The position numbers and the translations under genes were made by a program. The notes under the pieces are model-generated. The model made no database searches and was not told the origin of the DNA. It was given only the letters and a program-made list of their open reading frames with translations. 64,000 bases of DNA from Brevundimonas naejangsanensis DSM 23858 (lineage in GTDB: Bacteria > Pseudomonadota > Alphaproteobacteria > Caulobacterales > Caulobacteraceae): contig NZ_ATXN01000005.1 of the NCBI RefSeq assembly GCF_000421705.1, positions 1-64,000 on the forward strand, read 5' to 3'. Below, in pieces: positions 50,144 through 58,890 of this stretch; the first letter of the stretch is position 1, and each line of letters opens with the position of its first letter.

Positions 50144-51943
50144 CTACAGCCGCGTCGCACCGCTCAGGATCGCTTCGCGCGCCTTGGCGGTCAGCTTCTG
50201 GTACCCAGCCTTGCCGCCGCGCACCCACACGGGGCCGTCGACCTTGTCCGGGTCGAAGCCGTCGGCGACCAGATCGACCTTGCGGTATTTGAAGGTGCCG
50301 GTGGTGTCGGCCGACTTCAGCATCCGCACGAACACCGGCCGCGCATAGGTCGGCAGTTGCTCGTCGGTCCAGGCGGCGAAGGCGGCGGCGTCGAACTTCT
50401 CGTCCAGCACCAGGCCGACCATGCCCGCCTTGCCCTCCTGGCCCGGCACCTCGACGCCATAGGCGATGACCTCCTGCACGCCCGGCGCCTCGGACAGGCG
50501 CTGCTCGACCTCGGCGGTCGAGACGTTCTCGCCCTTCCAGCGGTAGGTGTCGCCCAGCCGGTCCATGAAATAGAGGTAGCCCTGCCGGTCCTGGCGCATC
50601 AGGTCGCCGGTGCGGAACCAGCGGTCGCCCTTCTTGAACACATCGGTCAGGATCTTCTTCTCGGACGCCTTCTTGTCGGCGTAGCCCGAGAAGTCGTGGC
50701 GGATGTCGCTGCCGATCTGGCCGATGGCTTCGCCGGTCTCGCCGACGGCGACGGGAACGCACTGACCGTTCGGTCCGCGCAGGGGCTCGCCCGTCTCGGG
50801 GTCCAGGGCGATCAGGCGGATGTTGATCTGCGACTTCAGATAGCTCGGCACACGGCCGATGGCGCCCGCCTTGCCGTCGAAGTTGAACAGGGAGACGTTG
50901 CCCTCGGTCGAGCCGTAGAATTCCAGAATATCCTTGATGCGGAACCGGCTCTGGAACTCGGGCCAGACGTCGGGGCGCAGGCCGTTGCCGAAGGCCAACC
51001 GCAGCTTGTGGTCCCGCTCGTCGGGGGTCTCGGGGCTGTTGACCAGATAGCGGCACAGCTCGCCGATATAGACGAACATCGTTGCGCCCGTCGCCTTCAC
51101 GTCGGGCCAGAAATGGGTGGCCGAGAAGCGCCGTCGCGTCACCATCCGCCCGCCGTTCAACAGCACCGAGCCGACGCCGACCAGCCCGCCGGTCGAGTGA
51201 TACAGCGGCAGGACGTTGAACAGCACGTCCTTGGGCGTCGAGGCCGTGGCCCCCGCGAAGGCGCGCATATAGGTGCGCACCCGCGAATGCGGCATCCGCG
51301 CCGCCTTGGGCAGGCCCGTGGTGCCCGAGGTGTAGATGTACAGGGCCGTGTCGCGGTTGGTCATGCCCTGACGCAGCGAGCGGTCGGGTCGCACCGAGGA
51401 GGCGCTGCGCACGGCGTTGTCCAGATCGCGGCGGCCGTTGGTCTCGTTCTCCTCGCCCAGGCCGTGGACCCAGATCATCAGGTTGCGGTCGACCAGGCCG
51501 CGCGCGTCCTCGACCGCCTGCCAGCAGTCCTCGTCCGTCACCACGTTGAAAGCGGTCGAAATGGTCAGGCAGTGGGCCAGAGCCGCGCCGGTCAGATTGT
51601 TGTTGATCAGGGCGGTGGCCACCCCGACCTTGGAGAAGCCGAACCAGGCCGCGACGTATTCTACGCGATTATGCATCACCAGGGCGATGACGTCGCTGCG
51701 CTTCAGATTGCGGCTCTTGGCCCAGTTGGCGTAGCGGTTCGCCAGGGCCTCGAACTCGCGATAGGTCAGTTTGCGGGTCTCGTCCTCGACGGCGATGTTG
51801 GGGCCGAACTTATCGACCGCCTCCTCGATGTCGTCACAGGCCAGGACGTCGCTGTCGAGGGTGATGGGCTTGATGCGCTTCAGAAGCCGGAACAGCCCGC
51901 TCGCGAACTTGATGTCACGCCGGATGTTTGCCGCCAGTCCCAT
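50144..51943 (-). CDS. Long-chain acyl-CoA synthetase (FATP-like)
   Basis: Activates fatty acids with ATP and CoA. The 599-residue AMP-binding protein has the P-loop-like YIYTSGTTGLPKAARM and the motif YGSTEGNVSLFN. GDRWFRTGDLMRQDRQGYLYFMDR and the KGENVSTAEVEQRL hinge region follow. The FATP/very-long-chain subclass is favoured by the order and by TLDSDVLACDDIEE near the N-terminus. ATG at 51943. Two palindromic TTGAC...GTCA sites lie 130-165 bp upstream. Confidence 0.92.
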   Translation of the reverse strand: MGLAANIRRDIKFASGLFRLLKRIKPITLDSDVLACDDIEEAVDKFGPNIAVEDETRKLTYREFEALANRYANWAKSRNLKRSDVIALVMHNRVEYVAAWFGFSKVGVATALINNNLTGAALAHCLTISTAFNVVTDEDCWQAVEDARGLVDRNLMIWVHGLGEENETNGRRDLDNAVRSASSVRPDRSLRQGMTNRDTALYIYTSGTTGLPKAARMPHSRVRTYMRAFAGATASTPKDVLFNVLPLYHSTGGLVGVGSVLLNGGRMVTRRRFSATHFWPDVKATGATMFVYIGELCRYLVNSPETPDERDHKLRLAFGNGLRPDVWPEFQSRFRIKDILEFYGSTEGNVSLFNFDGKAGAIGRVPSYLKSQINIRLIALDPETGEPLRGPNGQCVPVAVGETGEAIGQIGSDIRHDFSGYADKKASEKKILTDVFKKGDRWFRTGDLMRQDRQGYLYFMDRLGDTYRWKGENVSTAEVEQRLSEAPGVQEVIAYGVEVPGQEGKAGMVGLVLDEKFDAAAFAAWTDEQLPTYARPVFVRMLKSADTTGTFKYRKVDLVADGFDPDKVDGPVWVRGGKAGYQKLTAKAREAILSGATRL

Positions 51944-52071
51944 GGGTGCGCCGCCTCTTCCCGATTTGCCTTTACCAAGGGTGATGAACGGCGCGGAGCG
52001 GCGGGTCAACCGGCGGCGGAGACGCAGGCGGGGCCATTCGACAAAAAGGCAAGCTTTCGCGCCGTTTTCAA

Positions 52072-52108
52072 TGACGTAAGGTCAAGTCGAAGGGCGACGT
52101 AACGTCAA
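52072..52108 (-). promoter_or_regulatory. Pair of TTGACSTWACGTCR motifs upstream of the acyl-CoA synthetase gene
   Basis: Minus strand: TTGACCTTACGTCA (52072-52085) and TTGACGTTACGTCG (52095-52108), 23 bp apart start to start. Each has TGAC/GTCA-type dyad symmetry. The same motif is at 38230. They are candidate binding sites for a fatty-acid or acyl-CoA responsive regulator. Confidence 0.5.
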
Positions 52109-52202
52109 TCTGATCCATCAATGACGGACGCGTTCACACCGGATCGTCTACAGATGAAATCCGTCGCCGGCCGCCATGACTGACGAAGGTCTGTTTCGCA
52201 TC

Positions 52203-53525
52203 TCAGCGTGCGGCAGGGCTCACGCGCCAGACGGCGTCGCCCACGTCGTCGGCGACCAGCAGGGCGCCGCGGCCGTCTACGGCGACCCCCACCGGCCGCC
52301 CCATCGCCTCGCCCTGTTGATTGCGGAAGCCGGTCAGCACGTCCTGCGGCGGCCCGTCTGGCCGCCCGTCGCGGAAGGGGACGAAGATGACCTTGTACCC
52401 GGACGGCGGGTTGCGGTTCCACGAGCCGTGCTGGCCGATAATCGCCCCATTGCGCCACTGCGGCAGCAGGTCGCCTGTATAGAAGGTCAGGCCCAGCGAG
52501 GCTGTGTGCGACCCCAGGGCGTAGTCGGGCCGGATCGCCCTGGCGACCATGTCGGGCCGGGCGGGCGTCACCCTTTCATCGACGATCTGGCCGTAATAGC
52601 TCCACGGCCAGCCGTAAAAGCCGCCCGCCGTCACCGAGGTCATATAGTCGGGGACCAGATCGTTTCCCAGGGCGTCGCGCTCATTGACCGAGGTCCAAAG
52701 CCGCCCGTCCTGCGGGTTCCAGGCCAGGCCGACGGGGTTTCTCAGCCCCGAGGCGAAGACCCGCCGCGCGCCTGTTGCGACGTCGATCTCCAGGATGGCG
52801 GCGCGGTCGACCTCCTCGTCCAGCCCGTTCTCGCCGATGTTGGAGTTGGAGCCGACCCCGACATAGAGCTTGGTCCCGTCGGCCGAGGCGACCAGACTCT
52901 TGGTCCAGTGGTGGTTGCGCCCGGCGGGCAGGTCCGCGACCTTGACCGGCGCCGCCCCGATGCGCGTCTGTCCCGTCCGATAGGGGACTTTGACCACGGC
53001 GTCGGCGTTGGCGACGTAAAGCGTCTCTCCGACCAGGGCCATGCCGAAGGGCGAGGTCAGGTCGCTTAGAAAGACCGTCTTCGTCTCCGCCGTCCCGTCG
53101 CCGTCGGCGTCGCGCAGCAGGCTGATGCGGTCGGCGCTGGGCCGGTCGCCCGACCCGGCGCGCGCCATCACCAACCCCTCGATCCAGCCGCGCAGGCCGC
53201 CCTTCTTCGCCTTGGGCTTGGCGGGCCCCTGGGACTCGGCGACCAGCACGTCGCCGTTGGGCAGGACATAGAGCCAGCGCGGATGATCCAGCCCGGTCGT
53301 AAAGGCGTTCACCGCCAGTCCCGACGCCGCAACGGGCGTGCGTCCCTGCGGCCAGCCGACGGCGGGGGCGATCTTCACCATCGGCACGCTTTGCGGCTGC
53401 GGCGTGGGCAGGTTGGGCGCGGCGCCGAACCCGTCCGTTTCCGGCAGCACGCTTTCGGTCTCGCAGGCCGCGAGGCTGAGCAAGGCCGCGAAGGGGAGGG
53501 CGAGCAGGAGGGGGCGAGGAGACAT
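52203..53525 (-). CDS. Sorbosone dehydrogenase-like beta-propeller lipoprotein
   Basis: A 440-residue periplasmic protein with a lipoprotein signal ([12 protein letters not shown]) and a six-bladed propeller of the GDH/sorbosone type. Recognisable parts are [68 protein letters not shown] and [19 protein letters not shown]. Family members use PQQ; the histidines fit but cofactor binding is inferred. The ATG at 53525 is preferred because CAGGA lies 8 nt upstream. Confidence 0.88.
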   Translation of the reverse strand: MSPRPLLLALPFAALLSLAACETESVLPETDGFGAAPNLPTPQPQSVPMVKIAPAVGWPQGRTPVAASGLAVNAFTTGLDHPRWLYVLPNGDVLVAESQGPAKPKAKKGGLRGWIEGLVMARAGSGDRPSADRISLLRDADGDGTAETKTVFLSDLTSPFGMALVGETLYVANADAVVKVPYRTGQTRIGAAPVKVADLPAGRNHHWTKSLVASADGTKLYVGVGSNSNIGENGLDEEVDRAAILEIDVATGARRVFASGLRNPVGLAWNPQDGRLWTSVNERDALGNDLVPDYMTSVTAGGFYGWPWSYYGQIVDERVTPARPDMVARAIRPDYALGSHTASLGLTFYTGDLLPQWRNGAIIGQHGSWNRNPPSGYKVIFVPFRDGRPDGPPQDVLTGFRNQQGEAMGRPVGVAVDGRGALLVADDVGDAVWRVSPAAR

Positions 53526-53591
53526 GGCGATCATCCTGAACGGTTCGCGCCGAACTATAACGCCCTTAAAGGCGGATGGCCTCACGCATCA

Positions 53592-53663
53592 CACCCTCTC
53601 CCGGCGGGAGAGGGCTTGAGCCTCCAAGAGCGAAGCGATTGGCGAAGGCGAAAGGGTGAGGGG
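53592..53663. repeat. Dispersed repeat, family A, copy 2 (72 bp)
   Basis: Reverse complement of 14646-14717 with only a few differences, at CCTG/CCTT and in the CATCA versus CGCCG hairpin loop. The 53526-53864 gap contains this copy, copy 3 and no gene. Confidence 0.85.
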
Positions 53664-53724
53664 CTTGTCCCTTCAGTCGGCGTAAGCCGTGGCGCAACGA
53701 CCTACGGTCGATTTCACCCCCCAA

Positions 53725-53799
53725 CCCTCACCCTTTCGCGCCAAGACGATCGCCTTCCGCTCTCGTGCGCTCAAGCCCTCTCCCATCAGGAGAGGGGTG
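53725..53799. repeat. Dispersed repeat, family A, copy 3 (diverged)
   Basis: Starts AACCCTCACCCTTTCGC and ends with CTCAAGCCCTCTCCCATCAG and GAGAGGGG. The middle third differs from copies 1 and 2. It runs in the opposite orientation to copy 2 and ends 65 bp before the ABC transporter start. Confidence 0.8.
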
Positions 53800-53864
53800 G
53801 GCCTGCCTCTTGAGCCGCCCCATCTCGCTCCTTATCTGCCATCCCCGAAGCCGGGAGGGGCTCC

Positions 53865-54800
53865 ATGCCAGCCGTCATTTCCATCGAAGGTCTGACCAAG
53901 ACCTACAAGTCCGGCCATCAGGCCCTCAAGCGTGTCGATCTGGAGATCGAGAAGGGCGAAATCTTCGCTCTTCTGGGGCCGAACGGGGCGGGCAAGACGA
54001 CGATGATCTCCATCGTCTGCGGCATTGTCACCCCGTCCAGCGGAACCATCATCGCCGACGGCCATGACATCCAGTCCGACTACCGCGCCGCCCGCACCCG
54101 CATCGGTTTGGTGCCGCAGGAGCTGACGACCGACGCCTTCGAGACCGTCTGGGCCACCGTCGCCTTCAGCCGGGGCCTGTTCGGCAAGGCGCCGAACCCG
54201 GCCCACATCGAACAGATCCTGCGCGACCTCAGCCTGTGGGACAAGAAGGACGCCAAGATCATGACCCTGTCCGGCGGCATGAAGCGCCGCGTCATGATCG
54301 CCAAGGCCCTGAGCCACGAACCGGACATCCTCTTCCTGGACGAGCCGACGGCGGGCGTCGACGTCGAACTGCGCCGCGATATGTGGGCCCTGGTGCGCCG
54401 GCTGCGCGATCGCGGCGTGACCATCATCCTGACGACCCACTACATCGAGGAAGCCGAGGAGATGGCCGATCGCGTCGGCGTCATCCTCAAGGGCGAACTG
54501 ATCCTGGTCGAGAAGACCGCCGACCTGATGCAGAAGCTGGGTCGCAAGACCCTGACCCTGAACCTGCAGGAGCCGCTGGCCGCCCTGCCGCCCGAATTGG
54601 CCGACTGGTCTCTGACGCTCAAGAATGACGGCGGCGAGATCGAATACGTCTTCGATTCCAACGCCGAGCGCACCGGCGTCCCGTCCCTGATGCGCCGCCT
54701 GTCGGACCTCGGCATCGGCTTCAAGGATCTCAGCACCCGCCAGAGCTCGCTCGAAGACATCTTCGTCGGCTTGGTCCATCAGGATCGGGAGGCCGCGTGA
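53865..54800 (+). CDS. ABC-2 type exporter ATP-binding subunit
   Basis: A 311-residue ATPase of the drug/polysaccharide ABC-2 group. Walker A is GPNGAGKTT, the Q-loop is LVPQELTT, the signature is [15 protein letters not shown], Walker B is [12 protein letters not shown] and the H-loop is [22 protein letters not shown]-terminal regulatory extension of about 80 residues follows. It pairs with the permease gene whose ATG overlaps its stop codon; like E. coli YadG/YadH, the substrate is unknown. Confidence 0.93.
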   Translation: MPAVISIEGLTKTYKSGHQALKRVDLEIEKGEIFALLGPNGAGKTTMISIVCGIVTPSSGTIIADGHDIQSDYRAARTRIGLVPQELTTDAFETVWATVAFSRGLFGKAPNPAHIEQILRDLSLWDKKDAKIMTLSGGMKRRVMIAKALSHEPDILFLDEPTAGVDVELRRDMWALVRRLRDRGVTIILTTHYIEEAEEMADRVGVILKGELILVEKTADLMQKLGRKTLTLNLQEPLAALPPELADWSLTLKNDGGEIEYVFDSNAERTGVPSLMRRLSDLGIGFKDLSTRQSSLEDIFVGLVHQDREAA

Positions 54801-55567
54801 TGAGCTTCAACGGATATGGCGTCTGGGCCATCTACCGCTTCGAGATGGCGCGGGCCCTGCGCACCCTGTGGCAGTCGCTGGTGACGCCGGTCATCACGAC
54901 ATCGCTCTATTTCGTCGTCTTTGGCGGCGCCATCGGCAGCCGCATGACCGAGGTGGACGGCGTCCCCTACGGCGCCTTCATCGTGCCGGGGCTGATCATG
55001 CTCAGCCTGTTCACCCAGTCGATCTTCAACGCCTCCTTCGGCATCTACTTCCCCAAGTTCACCGGGACGATCTACGAGATTCTGTCCGCGCCCGTCTCGC
55101 CGCTGGAGATCGTGCTGGCCTATGTCGGGGCGGCGGCGACCAAATCGGCGATCCTGGGCCTGATCATCCTGGCCACGGCGGCCTTCTTCGTGCCGCTGCA
55201 GATATTGCACCCTTTCTGGATGCTGGCTTTCCTGATCCTGATCTCGACCACCTTCGCCCTGTTCGGCTTCATCATCGGGGTCTGGGCGCAGAATTTCGAG
55301 CAGCTCCAGTTCATTCCCATGCTGATCGTCACGCCCCTGACCTTCCTGGGCGGCGCCTTCTATTCGATCGAGATGCTGCCGGAGGGCTGGCGCACGCTCG
55401 CCCTGTTCAACCCGGTGGTCTATCTGATCTCGGGCTTCCGCTGGGCCTTCTACGGCGTGGGGGACGTCAGCGTTCAGGTCAGCCTGCTGGCCACGCTGGG
55501 CTTCTTCTTCGGCTGTCTGGCGGTGGTGGGCTGGATCTTCAAGACCGGCTATCGTCTGAAGAACTGA
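54800..55567 (+). CDS. ABC-2 type exporter permease
   Basis: A 255-residue six-helix permease of the ABC-2 family (YadH-like). The coupling region is [15 protein letters not shown]. The motif [31 protein letters not shown] is characteristic, with the last helix near the C-terminus. Starts at ATG 54800, overlapping the ATPase stop (TGATG). Confidence 0.92.
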   Translation: MSFNGYGVWAIYRFEMARALRTLWQSLVTPVITTSLYFVVFGGAIGSRMTEVDGVPYGAFIVPGLIMLSLFTQSIFNASFGIYFPKFTGTIYEILSAPVSPLEIVLAYVGAAATKSAILGLIILATAAFFVPLQILHPFWMLAFLILISTTFALFGFIIGVWAQNFEQLQFIPMLIVTPLTFLGGAFYSIEMLPEGWRTLALFNPVVYLISGFRWAFYGVGDVSVQVSLLATLGFFFGCLAVVGWIFKTGYRLKN

Positions 55568-55658
55568 AGGCCACGAAAGCGCCGAACTCGGCGCTCACCG
55601 TTTCGCCCTCTATCGCCTTTTCGACCTGATGCGCGCTCGCCTGAGCGCCGGAGACCGA

Positions 55659-56723
55659 ATGTCTGACGCCGACGACAAACCCCAGTCCGCGCCCTTCCGC
55701 CGGGGCCAGATCACCTGGGGCCGCCCGCCCCAGGCCGCCTTCCACGTCGGCCCCCTGCCGCGCGACGAAGGCCTGGCGCGCCTGACCGCCATGCCGCCGC
55801 ATCCCAAACCGCCGCAGCCAAAGCCCGCCCAGCCCCAGCCTGCCCAACCGACGCCTCCGAAGCCCTCTTCGGCGGCCCCGCTGTCCGCGCCGCGCCCATC
55901 GGGCGTCTTCGGCGGCTCGATGGTGCCGCGCCGCCAGCCTGCCCCGACCGCCACTCCACAGCCCTCTCCGCCCCAACCTGCCGCGCCCCAACCTGCCGCG
56001 CCTCAGCCTAGCGTCGCCGCCCGACCGACCCCGCCGCCCGCGCCGCGTCCGGCGCCTGAGGCGGTCGCTCCACCGACGCCCGCCGCCCCGCCGCTCGCAG
56101 CCCCGCCGCTCGCAGCTGCTGCGCCGTCTTCCGCGCCGCAGCCCGCAGCGCCCCAACCGGTCGAGCCTGTCGCTGCGCCGTTGGCCTCGTCTTCGACCAG
56201 GCCGCGCTCGCGCTGGCCGCTCTATGTCGGCGTCGCGGCTGCCGCCGTTCTGGTTCCCGTGGCGGTCTGGCTGCTGGCCCGCTCCGGCGCTCAGGACGCG
56301 GCTTCGCCTGCACCCGCTGCGCCAGCGCCGGTGATCGAAACCCCCGCCGCTCCGCTCGAAACGCCCGCGCCCGCGCCGAGCGTCGCCGAGGCGCCCGCCG
56401 CCCTTGCGCCCGCGCCCTCGCGCAACGCCAGCCCCGCGCCCGTGCGTCCGGCGCCGGTCCCGGTTCGCCCGACGACAAGAGCGCCTGCGCCCTCTGCTCC
56501 GTCTTCCGCCATCCCTGCGCCCACGGCTCAGCCGCCCGCCGCCACGCCTGCGCCGATCGTGGTGACGCCGCCTGCCGCGCCAGCGCCGTCTGCCGCGCCT
56601 GCGCCGTCTGCGGTCCAGCCGGACGCTCCGGTCCAGGCCGAGGGCCCGCCCCCGACCCAGGCCCGCCCGGCCCAGACCGACCCCAACGCTCCGATCGTCA
56701 CCCGGCCCCAGAAGCTGGACTGA
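55659..56723 (+). CDS. Pro/Ala-rich single-pass membrane protein
   Basis: A 354-residue protein with a conserved-looking N-terminus (MSDADDKPQSAPFRRGQITWGR) and a long proline/alanine/glutamine-rich stretch. A single transmembrane helix lies near residue 190 (YVGVAAAAVLVPVAVWLLA). A second, periplasmic Pro/Ala-rich region ends in PNAPIVTRPQKLD. It looks like a membrane-spanning linker, but there is no TonB or peptidoglycan domain. Start at 55659, where CGGAGA lies 4-5 nt upstream. Function unknown. Confidence 0.6.
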   Translation: MSDADDKPQSAPFRRGQITWGRPPQAAFHVGPLPRDEGLARLTAMPPHPKPPQPKPAQPQPAQPTPPKPSSAAPLSAPRPSGVFGGSMVPRRQPAPTATPQPSPPQPAAPQPAAPQPSVAARPTPPPAPRPAPEAVAPPTPAAPPLAAPPLAAAAPSSAPQPAAPQPVEPVAAPLASSSTRPRSRWPLYVGVAAAAVLVPVAVWLLARSGAQDAASPAPAAPAPVIETPAAPLETPAPAPSVAEAPAALAPAPSRNASPAPVRPAPVPVRPTTRAPAPSAPSSAIPAPTAQPPAATPAPIVVTPPAAPAPSAAPAPSAVQPDAPVQAEGPPPTQARPAQTDPNAPIVTRPQKLD

Positions 56724-56740
56724 AAAAGAAGCTGGACTGA
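56710..56740. repeat. Tandem duplication of a stop-codon segment
   Basis: AGAAGCTGGACTGA occurs at 56710-56723 and 56727-56740. The duplicated unit is 17 bp and includes the TGA. The second copy ends against the stop of the convergent gene (56741). Confidence 0.75.
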
Positions 56741-57286
56741 TCAGCGCGACAGCGGCGGCGCCGTCTGTTCGGCCAGCGGCGGCACACGAGTGTCGCGGCG
56801 GACGCTGTCGGGCATGAAGTCGGGATCAAAGGCGCCGCGCGTCGTCTCGGCGCCGATCTGAACATATTGGGTGCCATAGATTTGCGGCCGTCCGATGCCC
56901 TGCAGATAGCGGTCCAGGCTGGCCGCCGCGATCCAGGCGGCGTCCTGATGACCCTGCGCCAGGGCGGCGGTCGCCAGCACATGGGCCTTCAGGATATCGT
57001 TCGCCTCGCGGCTGTGCTGGAAGATGAAGGCCGCGCGATAGTAGTCGGCGCCCGACCGGATCTCGCCGCGCTCCAGCATCGCCTTGGTCTCGGCCAACCG
57101 TTCAGTGTCGGCCATGCTTTCCAGCAGGTCGAGACGATGGTCCTGGCGCGCCTTCTGATCGGCGTTGAACAGGGCGGTCAGCGCCGGATTGTCGGCTCGA
57201 GCCGCTGGCGGACCCTCAGCGCGACCCTGAGAACCGCAACCGGACAGAAGCAGCGCCGCCGCTGCCAGGGGGATCAGACGTTTCAT
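56741..57286 (-). CDS. Lipoprotein, DUF6624-like
   Basis: A 181-residue protein with signal peptide and lipobox (AAALLLSGC). The body has FNADQKARQDHRLDLLE, an EIRSGADYYRAAFIFQHSRE helix and RPQIYGTQYVQIG. The ADQ.AR and QIYGTQ features match the DUF6624 family as I recall it. Function unknown; the helical region hints at repeat-like structure. Confidence 0.65.
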   Translation of the reverse strand: MKRLIPLAAAALLLSGCGSQGRAEGPPAARADNPALTALFNADQKARQDHRLDLLESMADTERLAETKAMLERGEIRSGADYYRAAFIFQHSREANDILKAHVLATAALAQGHQDAAWIAAASLDRYLQGIGRPQIYGTQYVQIGAETTRGAFDPDFMPDSVRRDTRVPPLAEQTAPPLSR

Positions 57287-57307
57287 ACCCCTCGATAAGG
57301 GGAACGG

Positions 57308-57691
57308 TCACGCTTGGCGCAAGGGAAGATAGCCGCGTTCCACCATCCGGCGCAGGCCGTCATAGGCCTCGCTCAGTTCGTCATAGGCGGTGCGGGCGGC
57401 GGTCAGGCGGGCGACCTGATCGGGCGTCGCCGGGGCGCCGGATTCGGCCAGACGCACGGCCTCGGCGCCCCATCGCGCCCGCGCCTGCGCCGTCAGCACG
57501 GCCAGTTTCTGAAAGGCGGCGACGTCGACCTGGCTCAGCGCATGGCCGATCAGTTCGCGGTTGGCGACATAGGCGGCGTAGTCGATCTGATCCAGCAGGC
57601 CGCGCAGGCGGCGTTGCTCCTGCGGCTCCATGTCCTCGGGCATGAAGTGGTCGCTGGAGCGGCGGCGGGACTGGGTCAGCATGGTCGACAT
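57308..57691 (-). CDS. Conserved helical protein, unknown
   Basis: A 127-residue, mostly helical protein (LRGLLDQIDYAAYVANRELIGHAL, then VAAFQKLAVLTAQARARWGAEAV). It lacks a signal peptide or membrane helix, so it is cytoplasmic. No family is recognised. The gene lies between the DUF6624-like and RNase T2 genes on the same strand. Confidence 0.6.
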   Translation of the reverse strand: MSTMLTQSRRRSSDHFMPEDMEPQEQRRLRGLLDQIDYAAYVANRELIGHALSQVDVAAFQKLAVLTAQARARWGAEAVRLAESGAPATPDQVARLTAARTAYDELSEAYDGLRRMVERGYLPLRQA

Positions 57692-57737
57692 GACGGCCTC
57701 GGACGAAACAGCGATCCGCAGCCTGACCCTGTTCTGG

Positions 57738-58508
57738 TTAACCGGTCGTTTGCACGCCGCGTTGCGCGTCCTGCTGAACGCCCTTCGGCGCCAGCTTCAG
57801 CCGCTCGCGATCCGGCGCGCCCAGACCGCGCGGACAGCGCATCGGCCGATAGTCCTTGGAGTAGCAGAGCCGCGCCTCGCGGAACCAGCCGTCGGTGGTG
57901 GCGATGAACACGCCCTCGCGCGGGAAACCCGGATTGGCCGCGACGAAGGCGTCGCGGATGGCCCCGGCGGTCAGGCGCTGGGCCGGAATGGCCTCCAGAT
58001 CCGGCTTGTTCAGACTGCCCCACATCTTCGCGGCCTGCGCGAAATAGGCCTCGGGGCTATCCCAGCCGCAGGTGCCGTGCGCCGCCCATTCGTGCTGTTG
58101 CAGGTTGGGCGAGGGGATCATGCAGAAATGCTGGCGCACCGTTTCGATCGGAATGGCCGGGCCGGGCGCGGCGCAATAGCGCGGGTGTCTGTTGTCCGCG
58201 CCGTTGGGCCACAGCCCGTGCAGGGTCAGGCCGAACTGATTGGCCGCGCACTGATAGCGGGCGTCGGGATAGTCCTTGCCGCTTCGGCACGCCTGCGGCG
58301 ACCAGCTGACCGCCAGCATGTTGAAGGCGACGGCGACGTCGGCGGCGACCTCGTCCTGCGGGATGCGATAGGGGCGCGCCGGGCGCAGATCGTCCGGCAC
58401 GTCGCAGACGGCGCCCGCGACCTGCGTCGGCTCAGGCTTGGCGCCGGTCGAGACGGTGCAGGCGCCCAGCAGGAGCGTCAGGGCGGCGAGGGCGAAGGGA
58501 ATGCGCAT
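57738..58508 (-). CDS. RNase T2-family ribonuclease (lipoprotein)
   Basis: A 256-residue secreted endoribonuclease that cleaves RNA via 2',3'-cyclic phosphates. The N-terminus is a lipoprotein signal (TLLLGAC, Cys17). Active-site segment CAS I is LTLHGLWPNG (His97). CAS II is HEWAAHGTC (Glu140 and His144), where the usual Lys is replaced by Ala. The paired Cys residues of the family are present. Expected to act in the periplasm. Overlaps no neighbour. Confidence 0.9.
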   Translation of the reverse strand: MRIPFALAALTLLLGACTVSTGAKPEPTQVAGAVCDVPDDLRPARPYRIPQDEVAADVAVAFNMLAVSWSPQACRSGKDYPDARYQCAANQFGLTLHGLWPNGADNRHPRYCAAPGPAIPIETVRQHFCMIPSPNLQQHEWAAHGTCGWDSPEAYFAQAAKMWGSLNKPDLEAIPAQRLTAGAIRDAFVAANPGFPREGVFIATTDGWFREARLCYSKDYRPMRCPRGLGAPDRERLKLAPKGVQQDAQRGVQTTG

Positions 58509-58602
58509 GGCCTACCCGTAAACCCTGCGTGATCACCGGCCAAGGCGGAACCCGCGCACGGCCCCGGCCATTGATAAGCGTAAGCATAAGAGGATGAGGC
58601 CC

Positions 58603-58887
58603 ATGCCCGATCAAGACGCCTTTGAAGCCGCTCTGGAAGAGGCCATCGCCCTGTTTGAACAAGGCGAAAACATGAATCAGGCGCGGTTCGACGAACTGAT
58701 CGCCGAACTGGAATCGCGCCGCCCCGCCCTTCACGCCGTGGCCGAGAGCGACCCGCGCGCCGAACGCGCCCGCGAGCTGGAGCGCCGCGCCGCCGAGCTG
58801 GAGCATCGCGCCGCCCAGGGCCACGGTCAGATGGACGAGGTCAACAGTCTGCTGTCGCCCCTGATGGGCAAGAAGTCGGAGACCTGA
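58603..58887 (+). CDS. Small coiled-coil protein, unknown
   Basis: A 94-residue, strongly charged, helix-forming protein (LEEAIALFEQGENMNQARFDELI, then RARELERRAAELEHRAAQ). No Cys or membrane segments. AGAGG lies 9 nt before the ATG at 58603; an ATG at 58594 has no spacing for a ribosome site. Possible XseB-like resemblance is weak and not claimed. Confidence 0.6.
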   Translation: MPDQDAFEAALEEAIALFEQGENMNQARFDELIAELESRRPALHAVAESDPRAERARELERRAAELEHRAAQGHGQMDEVNSLLSPLMGKKSET

Positions 58888-58890
58888 TCC

